Of a stretch of 64,000 bases of DNA, positions 43,673 through 53,098 are shown piece after piece. This DNA comes from Akkermansiaceae bacterium. Its GTDB lineage: Bacteria; Verrucomicrobiota; Verrucomicrobiia; Verrucomicrobiales; Akkermansiaceae. The notes under the pieces were generated by a model, which worked only from the letters and a program-made list of their open reading frames with translations, ran no database searches and was not told where the DNA came from. Location: positions 1 to 64,000 of the forward strand of contig JALZUC010000022.1 in assembly GCA_023301765.1 (NCBI GenBank), written 5' to 3'. The first letter of the stretch is position 1. Each line of letters starts with the position of its first letter. The position numbers and the translations under genes were made by a program.

Positions 43673-45514
43673 ATGTCTACTGCTCCAGAAGAACACACTC
43701 ATTCATTCCAGGCTGAAGTCCGTCAGCTTCTCGACATCGTTATCCACTCACTATACACTGATAAGGAAATCTTTGTTCGTGAGTTAGTTTCCAACGCCTC
43801 AGACGCGCTGGAAAAGATGCGCCTTAAGCAACTTACTGAAAAAGAGTTCTTCGAGCCTGATCGTGAACTAGGTATCGAGATCACAGTAGATGAAGAAGCT
43901 AAGACCCTGACTATTGCTGACAGTGGTATCGGCATGAATAAAGACGAGCTTGTTGAAAACCTCGGCACTATCGCTCACTCTGGCACCAAGGCATTTCTTG
44001 AGAAAATGAAAGAGGGCGGCTCTGATGCAGATGTCATCGGCCAGTTTGGTGTAGGTTTCTATTCAGCCTTCATGGCTGCTGATAAAGTAGAAGTCAGCAC
44101 ACACTCATGGGAGAAAGATCAAGCTGGTCACACCTGGAGTAGTGATGGCACTACAGGCTACAGCATTGATGATAATGCAGACGCCAAGCGAGGCTGCAGC
44201 ATCATCGTACACCTCAAAGAGGATATGGAGGAGTTCAGCCAAGTCTCTCGTATCAAGTCCATCCTTGAGAAATACTCAAACTTCGTTTCTTTCCCGATCA
44301 AACTTAATGATGAGCACATCAATAAAGTAGACGCTCTCTGGCTTAAAAATAAAAAAGAAGTTACCACTGAGCAGTATTCTGAGTTCTACAAATTTACCGC
44401 CAAAGCATTTGATGAGCCTCGCTTTACCATGCACTTTAGTGCAGATGCACCACTAGCAATTAATGCACTTCTCTTTACGCCTACTGAAAATACCGAACAG
44501 TTCGGAATGGGTCAGATGGAGGCAGGTGTTTCCCTTTACTGCAAAAAAGTTCTCATCGATGCTAAACCTGAAAAGCTGCTCCCAGAATGGCTGCGCTTCC
44601 TCCGCGGTGTTATCGATAGTGAAGACCTACCATTAAATATCTCACGCGAGTCTATGCAAGACAGTGCCTTGGTTCAGAAACTCAACAAGATGATCACCAA
44701 GCGTTACCTTAAGTTCCTTGAGAAAGAGGCTAAAGACAACCCTGAGTCTTATGAAGACTTCTACGCTAAGTTCAGCCGCTTCCTCAAAGAAGGTATTGCT
44801 ACTAGCTACGAGCACCAGGAGCAACTTGCTGGGCTACTACGCTTTGAAAGCTCCATGCAGGAGAAAGGTGAACTCACCAACTTCGCACAATACATCGATC
44901 GTATCAAAGATGAGCAGGAAAGTATCTACTACCTGACTGGGATGTCACGTGACGCCATTGAAAGTGGCCCATATCTAGAAGCCTTTAAGGCCAGGGGGCT
45001 AGAGGTTTGTTTCTTTACAGAGCCAGTGGATCAATACGTGATGGAAGCGCTACCTGAATTTAAAGGTAAGAAAATGGTGTCTGCAGATCGTGCAGAAATC
45101 GAGCTAGATGACGTAGCCACTGAAGGTGAAGCTCTTAGCGAAAAAGATAGCGAAAAGCTCATCGAATTTTTAGAACAAGAACTCTCTGCACGTATTGAAA
45201 AAGTAGAAGCTTCAGGCAGACTCGTAGACAGCCCAGTAGCTGCACTTACGCCTAAGGATGCGCCAAATGCACAGATGCGTGCTATGATGCAGTCCATGGG
45301 TCAAGATATGCCAGCTACTAAGGCAACATTAGAAATTAATCCGCGCCACGAAGTCATGCATGGTCTCCATAAGCTCATAACCTCAGATGAGGATACAGCC
45401 AAGCTCATCGCTCAGCAGCTCACAGATAACGCATTATTAGCCGCCGGACTTCTGGAGAACCCGCATCAGATGGCAGCACGTATGAATGAGCTCATCGGCA
45501 AGCTTGTGAAGTAA
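43673..45514 (+). CDS. htpG: Molecular chaperone HtpG (Hsp90)
   Basis: An ATP-dependent chaperone. The 613-aa protein has the GHKL ATPase domain (RELVSNASDALEKMRLK, IADSGIGMNKDEL, GQFGVGFYSAFMAA), the middle domain (RGVIDSEDLPLNISRE) and the C-terminal dimerisation domain ending near MAARMNELIGKLVK. The family core is intact. No Shine-Dalgarno sequence precedes the ATG (ttttaaaaatATG). Confidence 0.96.
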   Translation: MSTAPEEHTHSFQAEVRQLLDIVIHSLYTDKEIFVRELVSNASDALEKMRLKQLTEKEFFEPDRELGIEITVDEEAKTLTIADSGIGMNKDELVENLGTIAHSGTKAFLEKMKEGGSDADVIGQFGVGFYSAFMAADKVEVSTHSWEKDQAGHTWSSDGTTGYSIDDNADAKRGCSIIVHLKEDMEEFSQVSRIKSILEKYSNFVSFPIKLNDEHINKVDALWLKNKKEVTTEQYSEFYKFTAKAFDEPRFTMHFSADAPLAINALLFTPTENTEQFGMGQMEAGVSLYCKKVLIDAKPEKLLPEWLRFLRGVIDSEDLPLNISRESMQDSALVQKLNKMITKRYLKFLEKEAKDNPESYEDFYAKFSRFLKEGIATSYEHQEQLAGLLRFESSMQEKGELTNFAQYIDRIKDEQESIYYLTGMSRDAIESGPYLEAFKARGLEVCFFTEPVDQYVMEALPEFKGKKMVSADRAEIELDDVATEGEALSEKDSEKLIEFLEQELSARIEKVEASGRLVDSPVAALTPKDAPNAQMRAMMQSMGQDMPATKATLEINPRHEVMHGLHKLITSDEDTAKLIAQQLTDNALLAAGLLENPHQMAARMNELIGKLVK

Positions 45515-45535
45515 TCCTACGAAAAAATCTAAATC

Positions 45536-45576
45536 AACGGTCATTCTTGCTAGTCAGGTATGACCGTTTTCTTTTT
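45536..45576 (+). terminator. Intrinsic terminator of htpG
   Basis: A 9-bp perfect stem (AACGGTCAT / ATGACCGTT) with a 15-nt loop followed by ttcttttt, 22 bp after the htpG stop. Confidence 0.92.
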
Positions 45577-45916
45577 CCACCTACACAGCGCGACCCATCA
45601 TCCAGTTAGCAGTCAAATATCGTATTCTCAGAGCCTTTAGCAAATTGCACCTGCAAACAGAGCTGATTAAGCTTCGGAACGCATAATAGAGAATTCCTAG
45701 TCATAACCATATACAGCCCTATAATACGCACCTTAAATACAACTTCGCACAATATATGTAATACGTGGTTTACATTGTATTGATTGATATAAAGAGGATA
45801 AAACGTATTCCAATGAGCCTTACTCACTTTTACTCTTGAAATTTAAAGTCGACTGAAGAAATTCAGAAGTCATAAGCTGTCTGACACTAGCTAAGTAAAG
45901 AATCACTACGTGACTC
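45577..45916. other. Intergenic region, 340 bp
   Basis: AT-rich spacer between the htpG terminator and the ABC transporter operon, where the operon promoter should lie. No gene, repeat or strong hairpin is seen. Confidence 0.5.
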
Positions 45917-46639
45917 ATGATAGAAGTAAACAACCTCACAAAAAACTATGGTTCTAAAACTGTGGTTAACGATCTCTCCTTCACGGTAAACAAAGGTGAA
46001 GTTCTAGGATTTCTAGGGCCGAATGGTGCTGGTAAGTCCACAACCATGCGTATGGTCACCGGCTTTATATCACCTAGTAAAGGAGACGCGACTATCTGTG
46101 GAGTCTCAGTAGTAGATAATCCTAAAAAAGCCAAATCCTTCATCGGCTACCTACCTGAGTCAGCCCCGCTATATGACGATATGACCGTCATTGATTTTCT
46201 TAAATTCTGTGCAGCCATGCGTGATCTCCGTGGTGCTGCCGCAAAGGAGGCTATCGACTACTCAATAGAGACATGTTTTCTAGAAAATGTAGCACGTCAA
46301 TCTATTCATACCCTATCTAAAGGATACCGCCACCGCACGTGCCTAGCTCAGGCACTGCTACATGATCCTGATGTCCTGATCCTGGATGAACCCACTGATG
46401 GACTAGATCCTAACCAAAAACATGAAGTACGCCGCCTCATCGCACGATTAGGTAAGACCAAGGCCATTTTATTCTCCACCCATATTCTTGAAGAAGTAGA
46501 GGCCGCCTGCACGCGAGCTGTCATTATTGATCAAGGTGTCATCGTGGCAGATGGCACCCCTACTGGACTCAAAAAACAATCAGGCACAGACTCACTCCAC
46601 GACCTCTTCCGGAACTTAACAACTAAGGAAACTGAGTAA
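45917..46639 (+). CDS. ABC transporter ATP-binding protein (GldA-like)
   Basis: A 240-aa ATPase with Walker A LGPNGAGKSTTMRM, Q-loop YLPESAPLY, signature LSKGYRHRTCLAQAL (LSKGY in place of LSGGQ), Walker B VLILDEPTDGLDP and switch His in STHILEE. It is the first gene of a plus-strand set whose order (ATPase, permease, GldG-like) matches the Bacteroidota gldAFG transporter linked to gliding. Here it probably serves an envelope export task. Confidence 0.92.
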   Translation: MIEVNNLTKNYGSKTVVNDLSFTVNKGEVLGFLGPNGAGKSTTMRMVTGFISPSKGDATICGVSVVDNPKKAKSFIGYLPESAPLYDDMTVIDFLKFCAAMRDLRGAAAKEAIDYSIETCFLENVARQSIHTLSKGYRHRTCLAQALLHDPDVLILDEPTDGLDPNQKHEVRRLIARLGKTKAILFSTHILEEVEAACTRAVIIDQGVIVADGTPTGLKKQSGTDSLHDLFRNLTTKETE

Positions 46640-46674
46640 AAATACCTTTAAACAGCTCAACTCCAAGTCATTCC

Positions 46675-47400
46675 ATGTTTACTATATTTAAACGAGAACT
46701 GAAAAGTTACTTCACCCAGCCCACAGCGTATGCAGTGATTGTGATCTTTCTGTTTATGTCCCTATTCTTTACCTTTTCGTTAGGGAATTTCATCAAAACT
46801 GGTGATGCAAATTTAGAATGGTCATTTTTCTTCTGGCACCCATGGATCTACATGCTGCTAGCCCCTGCCCTTGGTATGCGTATTTGGGCTGATGAACAGC
46901 GCAGTGGTACTATCGAGCTGTTAGGAACATTCCCCACCACTATTGGCTCCGCTATATTAGGGAAATACCTTGCGGCTGTCGTCGTGTGGGGTATCGCCCT
47001 CTTACTGACGTTCCCTATGGTTATGGCTGTCAATAAGCTAGGAGACCCAGATAATCTCACCATTTTTTCTGGTTACATTGGTAGCTTTCTTCTCTGCAGC
47101 ACGTTTCTAGCAATCACATGTTTAGTTTCCGCCTTTACGCGAGATCAGGTGACCTGCCTTATTATATCATGTAGTATCTGTGTGATTCTGGTGGTGGTAG
47201 GGTTTGATCATGTTGTGCGCATTTTCTCCCAGACATTTTCTGAGGCCACTACAGATGCCATTGTTTCCACCTCTGTATTAGATCACTACCAGCCGTTACT
47301 CCGTGGCGCTTTACGTCTTCAGGATTTCACCTACTTTGCCTCTATCATCATCGCCTGTTTACTTTGCACCAGCGCTATTCTGAACTCAAAGCGTTCCTGA
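46675..47400 (+). CDS. ABC transporter permease (ABC-2/GldF-like)
   Basis: A 241-aa permease with six hydrophobic segments, starting MFTIFKRELKSYFTQPTAY, with AVIVIFLFMSLFFTFSLGNF and WADEQRSGTIELLGTFPTT, which is the family-defining loop. Follows the ATPase gene by 35 bp. Partner of the GldG-like gene that follows. Confidence 0.9.
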   Translation: MFTIFKRELKSYFTQPTAYAVIVIFLFMSLFFTFSLGNFIKTGDANLEWSFFFWHPWIYMLLAPALGMRIWADEQRSGTIELLGTFPTTIGSAILGKYLAAVVVWGIALLLTFPMVMAVNKLGDPDNLTIFSGYIGSFLLCSTFLAITCLVSAFTRDQVTCLIISCSICVILVVVGFDHVVRIFSQTFSEATTDAIVSTSVLDHYQPLLRGALRLQDFTYFASIIIACLLCTSAILNSKRS

Positions 47401-47431
47401 GAATCAAGTCCCCCACCCACTTTCTAACATT

Positions 47432-49345
47432 ATGGCACAGACAAAAAAAGATTCGGTATCCCACGCCAAAGTGACCCACCCAGTGGTGCGCACCATCTTG
47501 GGTATTGTAGCCGTCATCTGTATCCTCGTATTTGCTAACTGGCTAGTCCGTTCTACCTCACTAGGTAATAGAACATTAGACCTTACGGAGAATAAAGTCC
47601 ACACCCTCACACCGGGCACAGAGGCCATTCTCAGTGAGTTAAAAACTCCCGTTACCATCCGCTACTACGCCACACGCAAGAGTGAAGCTATGCCACGGAG
47701 GGTAAAAAATTACATGCGCAAAGTAGATGACTTGTTAGCTAGATATAAGAATCTAGCAAATGGCAAAGTTCGTATAGAGCACCTAGATCCTCAGCCAGAT
47801 ACAGATGATGAAGATTCGGCTAATATGGACGGTGTGGGAGGTCAGCGCATCGAGGATGAGAACCTCTATTTTGGCCTCGCGATCTCTAGCCTAGATCAGC
47901 AAACTACCATTCCATTTTTAGATCCAGTTCATGACACTATGTTAGAGTATATGCTCTCCAGTGCTATTGCTAATGTCACCACCTTTAAAAAACCAAACAT
48001 TGGCCTGATGACTACCCTCCCACTAGCTGGGACCCCTGCCACACAGCCAGGTGAAGAGCCAGGTCCACCGTGGGTGATTTTTCAGCTACTTCGCCAGCGT
48101 TATTCTATCCAATACCTGGGAATGACTCCAGAGCAGTTAGATCCAGAGGAAACCCCCGTGCTACTACTTGTGCACCCAGCTGGCATAAGCACTCAGACTG
48201 AATATCTGATAGATCAATACCTACTCAAAGGCGGTATCGTCGTTGCCTGTCTAGATCCGTATGCTCTTACTGCACCAAAGCAAGATCCTCGTTTGCAAAG
48301 TATGCCTGGAGGTAACGTATCACCATCATCGACATTAAAATCCCTTCTAGGAGCATGGGGTGTAGGCTTTGATGCATTCTCCGTAATTGCAGATGGAAAA
48401 TACGCTACAGACTTTGGAAATGGGCAGCGTATGCACTCACACCTATCTCTAAGTACTGCGGCAATCACCTCTCAGGATGACATCATTACCCAAGGATTTG
48501 AAAACATCTACCTCCCTCTAGCCGGTGGCTTCACCCTCAAAGGTGATAGTGGCGTGTCTATTGACACCCTTGTCAAAAGCTCGAATGAAGTATTACTCAT
48601 AGACGGTAAGTCTGCCACACAAGCGGACCAAGGTCTCTTTGCTCGTAAACAAACAACAGGTAAAGAATACGGTCTTGTTTTACGACTTCAGGGTGAATTT
48701 AAAACAGCTTTCCCTGAGGGAGCTCCTACCGTTAAAAAAGAAGATACTGAGGAGCCAGAAGCAGAGAAAGAAGTAGCTCTGCCACACCTAACTACAGCTC
48801 GAGAACCCAGCTCCGTTTACCTTATCTCGGACGCAGATTTCCTAATCGATCAAGCTAGCTTTGCTAGCAGTGATCAAGGCTACAGTGCGGTGAATAATAA
48901 CGCAGCTCTGCTTCAGAACATTTTAGATCAATGCACAGGCTCCAGACATCTAATAGGCTCTCGTAGCCGCGCCGCTACCACAAGGCCATTTACCATTATC
49001 AAGGAGATGGAGACTGACTTTGAGAAAGACCTGCACGAAGATGTAGAAGCTGCTCGAATTTCTATGGAGAAAGTAGTCCAGCAGTTACAAGTCCTCCATG
49101 AACAAAAAACCGGCAGTAACGCGCTCGTATTAAGCCCAGAACAGGAAGCTAAAATACAAGAGCTACAGACCCAACAGTTAAAGCTACGCCGTGACCTTCG
49201 CGAGCAGCAGAAAGGCCTACGTGATCGTAAAGATCAACTATACTCTGAGATTACATGGCAAACTGTAGCTACCACACCTATCCTAGTGGCACTTGCTGGT
49301 CTGTGTGTCTGGCTTTTCCGCCGCCGCTCCACTCGCACAGTTTAA
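47432..49345 (+). CDS. GldG-like ABC transporter auxiliary protein
   Basis: A 637-aa protein with an N-terminal transmembrane helix (VRTILGIVAVICILVFANWLV), a large extracytoplasmic domain starting LDLTENKVHTLTPGTEAIL and a C-terminal helix (VATTPILVALAGLCVWLF) followed by Arg/Thr-rich residues. The LTxNKxxTLSPxTxxIL motif is typical of the GldG/uncharacterised ABC auxiliary family. A coiled-coil segment rich in Gln/Glu/Leu lies at about 550-610. Long polar insert (PGEEPGPPW) and Asp/Glu stretch (DTDDEDS) are seen. Confidence 0.87.
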   Translation: MAQTKKDSVSHAKVTHPVVRTILGIVAVICILVFANWLVRSTSLGNRTLDLTENKVHTLTPGTEAILSELKTPVTIRYYATRKSEAMPRRVKNYMRKVDDLLARYKNLANGKVRIEHLDPQPDTDDEDSANMDGVGGQRIEDENLYFGLAISSLDQQTTIPFLDPVHDTMLEYMLSSAIANVTTFKKPNIGLMTTLPLAGTPATQPGEEPGPPWVIFQLLRQRYSIQYLGMTPEQLDPEETPVLLLVHPAGISTQTEYLIDQYLLKGGIVVACLDPYALTAPKQDPRLQSMPGGNVSPSSTLKSLLGAWGVGFDAFSVIADGKYATDFGNGQRMHSHLSLSTAAITSQDDIITQGFENIYLPLAGGFTLKGDSGVSIDTLVKSSNEVLLIDGKSATQADQGLFARKQTTGKEYGLVLRLQGEFKTAFPEGAPTVKKEDTEEPEAEKEVALPHLTTAREPSSVYLISDADFLIDQASFASSDQGYSAVNNNAALLQNILDQCTGSRHLIGSRSRAATTRPFTIIKEMETDFEKDLHEDVEAARISMEKVVQQLQVLHEQKTGSNALVLSPEQEAKIQELQTQQLKLRRDLREQQKGLRDRKDQLYSEITWQTVATTPILVALAGLCVWLFRRRSTRTV

Positions 49346-49379
49346 ATCTTTATTTCTCTAACTGCTAATTTCCATTCCT

Positions 49380-50576
49380 ATGAAATTCCCTACTGTTATC
49401 ACTTTATGGTTTATTGCCATCCTACTTGGCGTGACCGCATACTTCGTTAAATTTCACGGTAATGAGGAGGCTACAGCGCGCACTCAGCTCCCTCCCGGTG
49501 AAAAGTTATTTGAGAGTCTTCCCATCCGTGAGATCTACTCCGTCACACTTAAACAAGGTGAGCAGACCACCCAGCTTCTACGTGGAGAAAATAATGAATG
49601 GGGAGTTAAAGAACGTGCTAAATACCCTATTAATTATGAACTACTTAGGAATTTGTTAGGATCTTTAAACAGCCTAGAGGTTACCCAAGGATATCCAGTA
49701 GCTAGTGAGTATCTCCCACGTTTTGGGCTTACGGAAGAACCTTCAGTAGAGGATGAAAAGCGAGGTTACTTAGGGGCTATCAAAGTTACCATGACAGATA
49801 AAAAAGGTAACACTATCGCGGAGATCGCTATGGGGAAATACAGTGGAACTTCACGTGTGGGTGGACGTTTCGTCAGAATCTCGGGTGATGAAAGCGGCGT
49901 CTACACCGTGGCAGAAACCTTCCCCGGTGTAACTGCCGAACCTAATAACTGGATAACTAAAGACTTTTTAAAAATCGAACAAATGCAGTCTATTTCACTC
50001 AGTGCTCCTCATGACCCTAAGTTTACTAAATGGAAACTCAGCCGTGATAATAATAAAGCACAATTCAGCATAGAGGGTATAAATGATGGTGAGTTCATGC
50101 AGCTCACCTCTACAAATGCTCTGCGTAACCTATTGGTCAATAGTCAGTGTCAAGATGTGCTTAGTGCTGAACATGTAATTAAGCTTTCACAGCCAGATGA
50201 GAAACTCAAACGTAAGGCTCTAATTACCACCTTTGATGGCTTGAATTACGAGTTACACCTCTGGCCACACAAAATTTTACCAGAAGACCCCAATGCCGAT
50301 TCAAGATTACCACCAGTACCTCCAAGCTTCAGCCTAACAGTCAAGGTTACAATAGACCCTCCTAAATCACGAAATAAGGCAGCGGATGAAAAACCTGAAG
50401 ATACTTTGATATTAGACGAGCAGTTTAACCAATTACAGAAATCAGCTCAGGAAAAATTTGCTTACGCAAAGACTCTAGAAGGCAGAGTCTACCAAGTAAG
50501 CCAGAGCACCATAGCCCCACTGCAAAAACTACGTAGCGATTATGTCAAATCCCCCGCCACTTCTGCTCAGCCTTAA
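49380..50576 (+). CDS. DUF4340-domain protein
   Basis: A 398-aa protein with one N-terminal transmembrane helix (VITLWFIAILLGVTAYFV) and a repeated beta-rich domain (EIYSVTLKQGEQTTQLLRG, VTMTDKKGNTIAEIAMGKYS) that matches DUF4340. Genes of this family usually follow GldG-like ones in ABC loci, as here (34 bp gap), and their product likely works with the transporter. Confidence 0.85.
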   Translation: MKFPTVITLWFIAILLGVTAYFVKFHGNEEATARTQLPPGEKLFESLPIREIYSVTLKQGEQTTQLLRGENNEWGVKERAKYPINYELLRNLLGSLNSLEVTQGYPVASEYLPRFGLTEEPSVEDEKRGYLGAIKVTMTDKKGNTIAEIAMGKYSGTSRVGGRFVRISGDESGVYTVAETFPGVTAEPNNWITKDFLKIEQMQSISLSAPHDPKFTKWKLSRDNNKAQFSIEGINDGEFMQLTSTNALRNLLVNSQCQDVLSAEHVIKLSQPDEKLKRKALITTFDGLNYELHLWPHKILPEDPNADSRLPPVPPSFSLTVKVTIDPPKSRNKAADEKPEDTLILDEQFNQLQKSAQEKFAYAKTLEGRVYQVSQSTIAPLQKLRSDYVKSPATSAQP

Positions 50577-50602
50577 TCAAAAAACACTTCTGCAATATAC
50601 TT

Positions 50603-51058
50603 ATGAGTAATCTTACCACACAAATAACCGATGATATGAAAACCGCCATGCGCGAGCGCAATAAGGAGGCTCTTAATGTCATTCGTGCACTTAAAACAGC
50701 CATCACCAATACCGCTATTGAAAAAGCCGGTGCAGGCACTGAGTTAGACGATAACGAAGTTATTACGATCATTCGTAAACAGATCAAACAACGCCAAGAC
50801 TCTATTGAACAATTTGAAAAAGCCGGACGTGCTGAATTAGCAGAGACAGAAAAAGTAGAAATCACTGTTCTAGAAACTTATCTACCAGCCGCGCTAAGTC
50901 AGGAGGAAATAGAAAAAGCAGTTACTGAAGCTATCTCTGAAACCGGTGCTGAATCACGAAAAGACATTGGGAATTTCATGAAAGTGTTACAGGAAAAAAC
51001 GGGAGGACGTGCAGATGGAAAAACACTTTCTCAAGCTGTTATGAAACATCTTTCTTAA
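50603..51058 (+). CDS. GatB/YqeY domain protein
   Basis: A 151-aa protein of the YqeY family, related to the tail domain of the GatB amidotransferase subunit that binds tRNA. It has DDMKTAMRERNKEALNVIRAL, EVITIIRKQIKQRQDSIEQF and ADGKTLSQAVMKHL. Function is unproven. Starts 26 bp after the DUF4340 gene. Confidence 0.9.
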   Translation: MSNLTTQITDDMKTAMRERNKEALNVIRALKTAITNTAIEKAGAGTELDDNEVITIIRKQIKQRQDSIEQFEKAGRAELAETEKVEITVLETYLPAALSQEEIEKAVTEAISETGAESRKDIGNFMKVLQEKTGGRADGKTLSQAVMKHLS

Positions 51059-51081
51059 TCGTCCCCTTACCCTCTCATTAC

Positions 51082-51741
51082 TTGAAATTCGCTGTCATCA
51101 TCGTAGCTGCTGGCTCTAGCCGGCGTATGGGCTTTGATAAACTACTTGCTGGCCTTGGCGGTAAAACTGTGCTCCAGCGTAGTATTGAGGCTTTTATCAC
51201 ATGCCCTGATGTCACAGACATTACGGTGGTCTGCCCTCAGGAAAGTTATGATCGCCTAGAGCTCGAATGCGCTAACAAAGTTATCCAGCGGGTAAACGGT
51301 GGGATTGACCGGCATGACTCTGTAGCGTCTGGCCTAGCTGCACTACCAGAAGATATTTCATACATCGCTGTGCATGATGGTGCTCGGCCATTGATTTCAA
51401 AAACACAAATTCACAAGGTTCTAACTGCTACTAAGGAACATGGTGCAGCAGCCTCGGCACGCCCCATCACAGAGACAGTTAAAAGAGCTAATGATCAGCA
51501 CGCTGTATGTGAGTCTGTAGACCGAGAGAATCTCTGGCTCATGGAAACCCCACAGATTTTCCGAGCAGATCTCTTGCGTGATGCTTACAGACGAGTTGCA
51601 GAATCTGGGACACGTGTTACCGATGAAGTATCAGCCATGGAACTCATCGGTCAAGCTGTGCACCTAGTCAGTAACGATACGGTTAATCCCAAGATCACCT
51701 ACCCAGCAGACATCGAACAGGCTAAAATATTTCTCACCTAA
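51082..51741 (+). CDS. ispD: 2-C-methyl-D-erythritol 4-phosphate cytidylyltransferase
   Basis: Second dedicated step of the MEP isoprenoid pathway, transferring CMP. The 219-aa protein begins MKFAVIIVAAGSSRRMG with the nucleotide motif, then DKLLAGLGGKTVLQRSIEAF, VHDGARPLIS, and ETPQIFRADLLRDAY and TDEVSAMELIG. The start codon is TTG at 51082, since no ATG fits the family N-terminus. Confidence 0.94.
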   Translation: MKFAVIIVAAGSSRRMGFDKLLAGLGGKTVLQRSIEAFITCPDVTDITVVCPQESYDRLELECANKVIQRVNGGIDRHDSVASGLAALPEDISYIAVHDGARPLISKTQIHKVLTATKEHGAAASARPITETVKRANDQHAVCESVDRENLWLMETPQIFRADLLRDAYRRVAESGTRVTDEVSAMELIGQAVHLVSNDTVNPKITYPADIEQAKIFLT

Positions 51742-51755
51742 ACACATACCTATAT

Positions 51756-52115
51756 ATGACCATAGATAACCTCTGCACCATTATTCCCTACTTCCAAATC
51801 AAGGAAGGTAAATTAGATGCTTATAAAGCCATTTGCCAGCAAATGGTAGAACAGACTAAAAATGAGCCACTCTGTCACTACTATAGTTTTTACTTTGATG
51901 GTAATACAGCATTTTGCCGTGAGGCCTATGAAGGTGCAGAAGGCGTGCTCGCACACATTGAAAAAGTGGGTCCTCTCCTTGAGCTGATTCTGGAGATCTC
52001 AGAGATGACATTTCTAGAAATCCACGGCCCTGCAGCTGAGCTAATTAAGCTCAAAGAACCGCTTGCAGAGCTTAGCCCACGCTACTTCGAGCTAGAGTGT
52101 GGTTTTAAAAAATAG
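51756..52115 (+). CDS. Dimeric alpha-beta barrel (ABM-like) protein
   Basis: A 119-aa protein with IIPYFQIKEGKLDAYKAI and CHYYSFYFDGNTAFCREAYEGAEGVLAH, which fit the antibiotic biosynthesis monooxygenase fold (NxxxYxxY pattern). Such small proteins are often uncharacterised oxygenases or binding proteins. Last gene of the plus-strand run, convergent with apaG (no gap). Confidence 0.7.
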   Translation: MTIDNLCTIIPYFQIKEGKLDAYKAICQQMVEQTKNEPLCHYYSFYFDGNTAFCREAYEGAEGVLAHIEKVGPLLELILEISEMTFLEIHGPAAELIKLKEPLAELSPRYFELECGFKK

Positions 52116-52502
52116 TTAAGCCCAGTCTGGGAGCTCAAGTTTAAAATCAGGTATGATGGCAAGAACCTTGCGGTCATCCACTGTGGCACCAAAAAATGCA
52201 CCTTGAACATCTGAGTCATCCGCAGCTACATGGTAGCTATTGTAGGAAAATTCTTCACCTGGATCTAGTATAGGTTTCTGCCCTACTACCCCTTCACCTT
52301 CCACTACCAGAGTCTCACCACCCCGTTCTCTCACTACCCACTTTCTCCCGAATATACGTATGGCCTCTTCTGAGCCATTAACAATGGTAATGAAGTAAAC
52401 AAAGGGATGCGGCTTATCCGCAGGTGCGTCTAGGCTAGGCATATAGACTACATCATCTACACGCACAGTGAGTCCCTTAAGTTTCTGGTATTTATTAGCC
52501 AC
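52116..52502 (-). CDS. apaG: ApaG-domain protein
   Basis: A 128-aa fibronectin-III-like beta-sandwich protein. It has VYFITIVNGSEEAIRIFGRK, VVGQKPILDPGEEFSYNSY and AFFGATVDD, matching ApaG (PGExFxYxS). ApaG was linked to Co/Mg resistance in enterics and its role is not settled. It ends the tonB-exbB-exbD-def-apaG run. Confidence 0.88.
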   Translation of the reverse strand: MANKYQKLKGLTVRVDDVVYMPSLDAPADKPHPFVYFITIVNGSEEAIRIFGRKWVVRERGGETLVVEGEGVVGQKPILDPGEEFSYNSYHVAADDSDVQGAFFGATVDDRKVLAIIPDFKLELPDWA

Positions 52503-52526
52503 TGAAATTAATAAACGGGTTAAACA

Positions 52527-53081
52527 CTAACTACCCTCATGAGCCGCAAGTCTGCGTAGCTTCCGCTTAATACTTACCTTAGAGGCGGGGCTGATACGGT
52601 CTACGAATAAGGTGCCATTAAGGTGATCTACCTCATGCTGAATAGCACGTGCTAGTAGACCATCAGTCTCTAGCTCAATGGTGTTACCATCTATGAGTGG
52701 TAATATGGCCTTTACCTGACTGGGACGTTTTACATTAGCACGCACCTCGTAGATACTGAGGCAGCCTTCAGCGTCAGTCTCCTTAGGACCATCAAGCTCT
52801 AACTCAGGGTTAATAAAGATCAAGGGCATGTAGTCCTCCATCCTCGCGTCCTCTCCATTAACTTTAAAATAAGAAATACACTCAGGGTCGTGAGAGACAT
52901 CTACTACGGCCATACGGATTTCCTCACCTATCTGTGGTGCGGCTAGACCTACGCCATTAGCATCCACCATAGTATCCACCATGTCCTCAGCTAGTTTAAT
53001 GATTTTATCATCGATAGCATCTACAGGGCGGCATTTTTTGCGGAGCACTGGATTTCCATACTGAGTAATTTCCAAAATCAT
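52527..53081 (-). CDS. def: Peptide deformylase
   Basis: Removes the formyl group from nascent N-terminal methionine. The 184-aa metallohydrolase has all three motifs: GVGLAAPQIG, EGCLSIYE (metal Cys) and QHEVDHLNG (HExxH). Located 17 bp after exbD on the same strand. Confidence 0.95.
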   Translation of the reverse strand: MILEITQYGNPVLRKKCRPVDAIDDKIIKLAEDMVDTMVDANGVGLAAPQIGEEIRMAVVDVSHDPECISYFKVNGEDARMEDYMPLIFINPELELDGPKETDAEGCLSIYEVRANVKRPSQVKAILPLIDGNTIELETDGLLARAIQHEVDHLNGTLFVDRISPASKVSIKRKLRRLAAHEGS

Positions 53082-53098
53082 AAAGCGTGTGGTGTATA

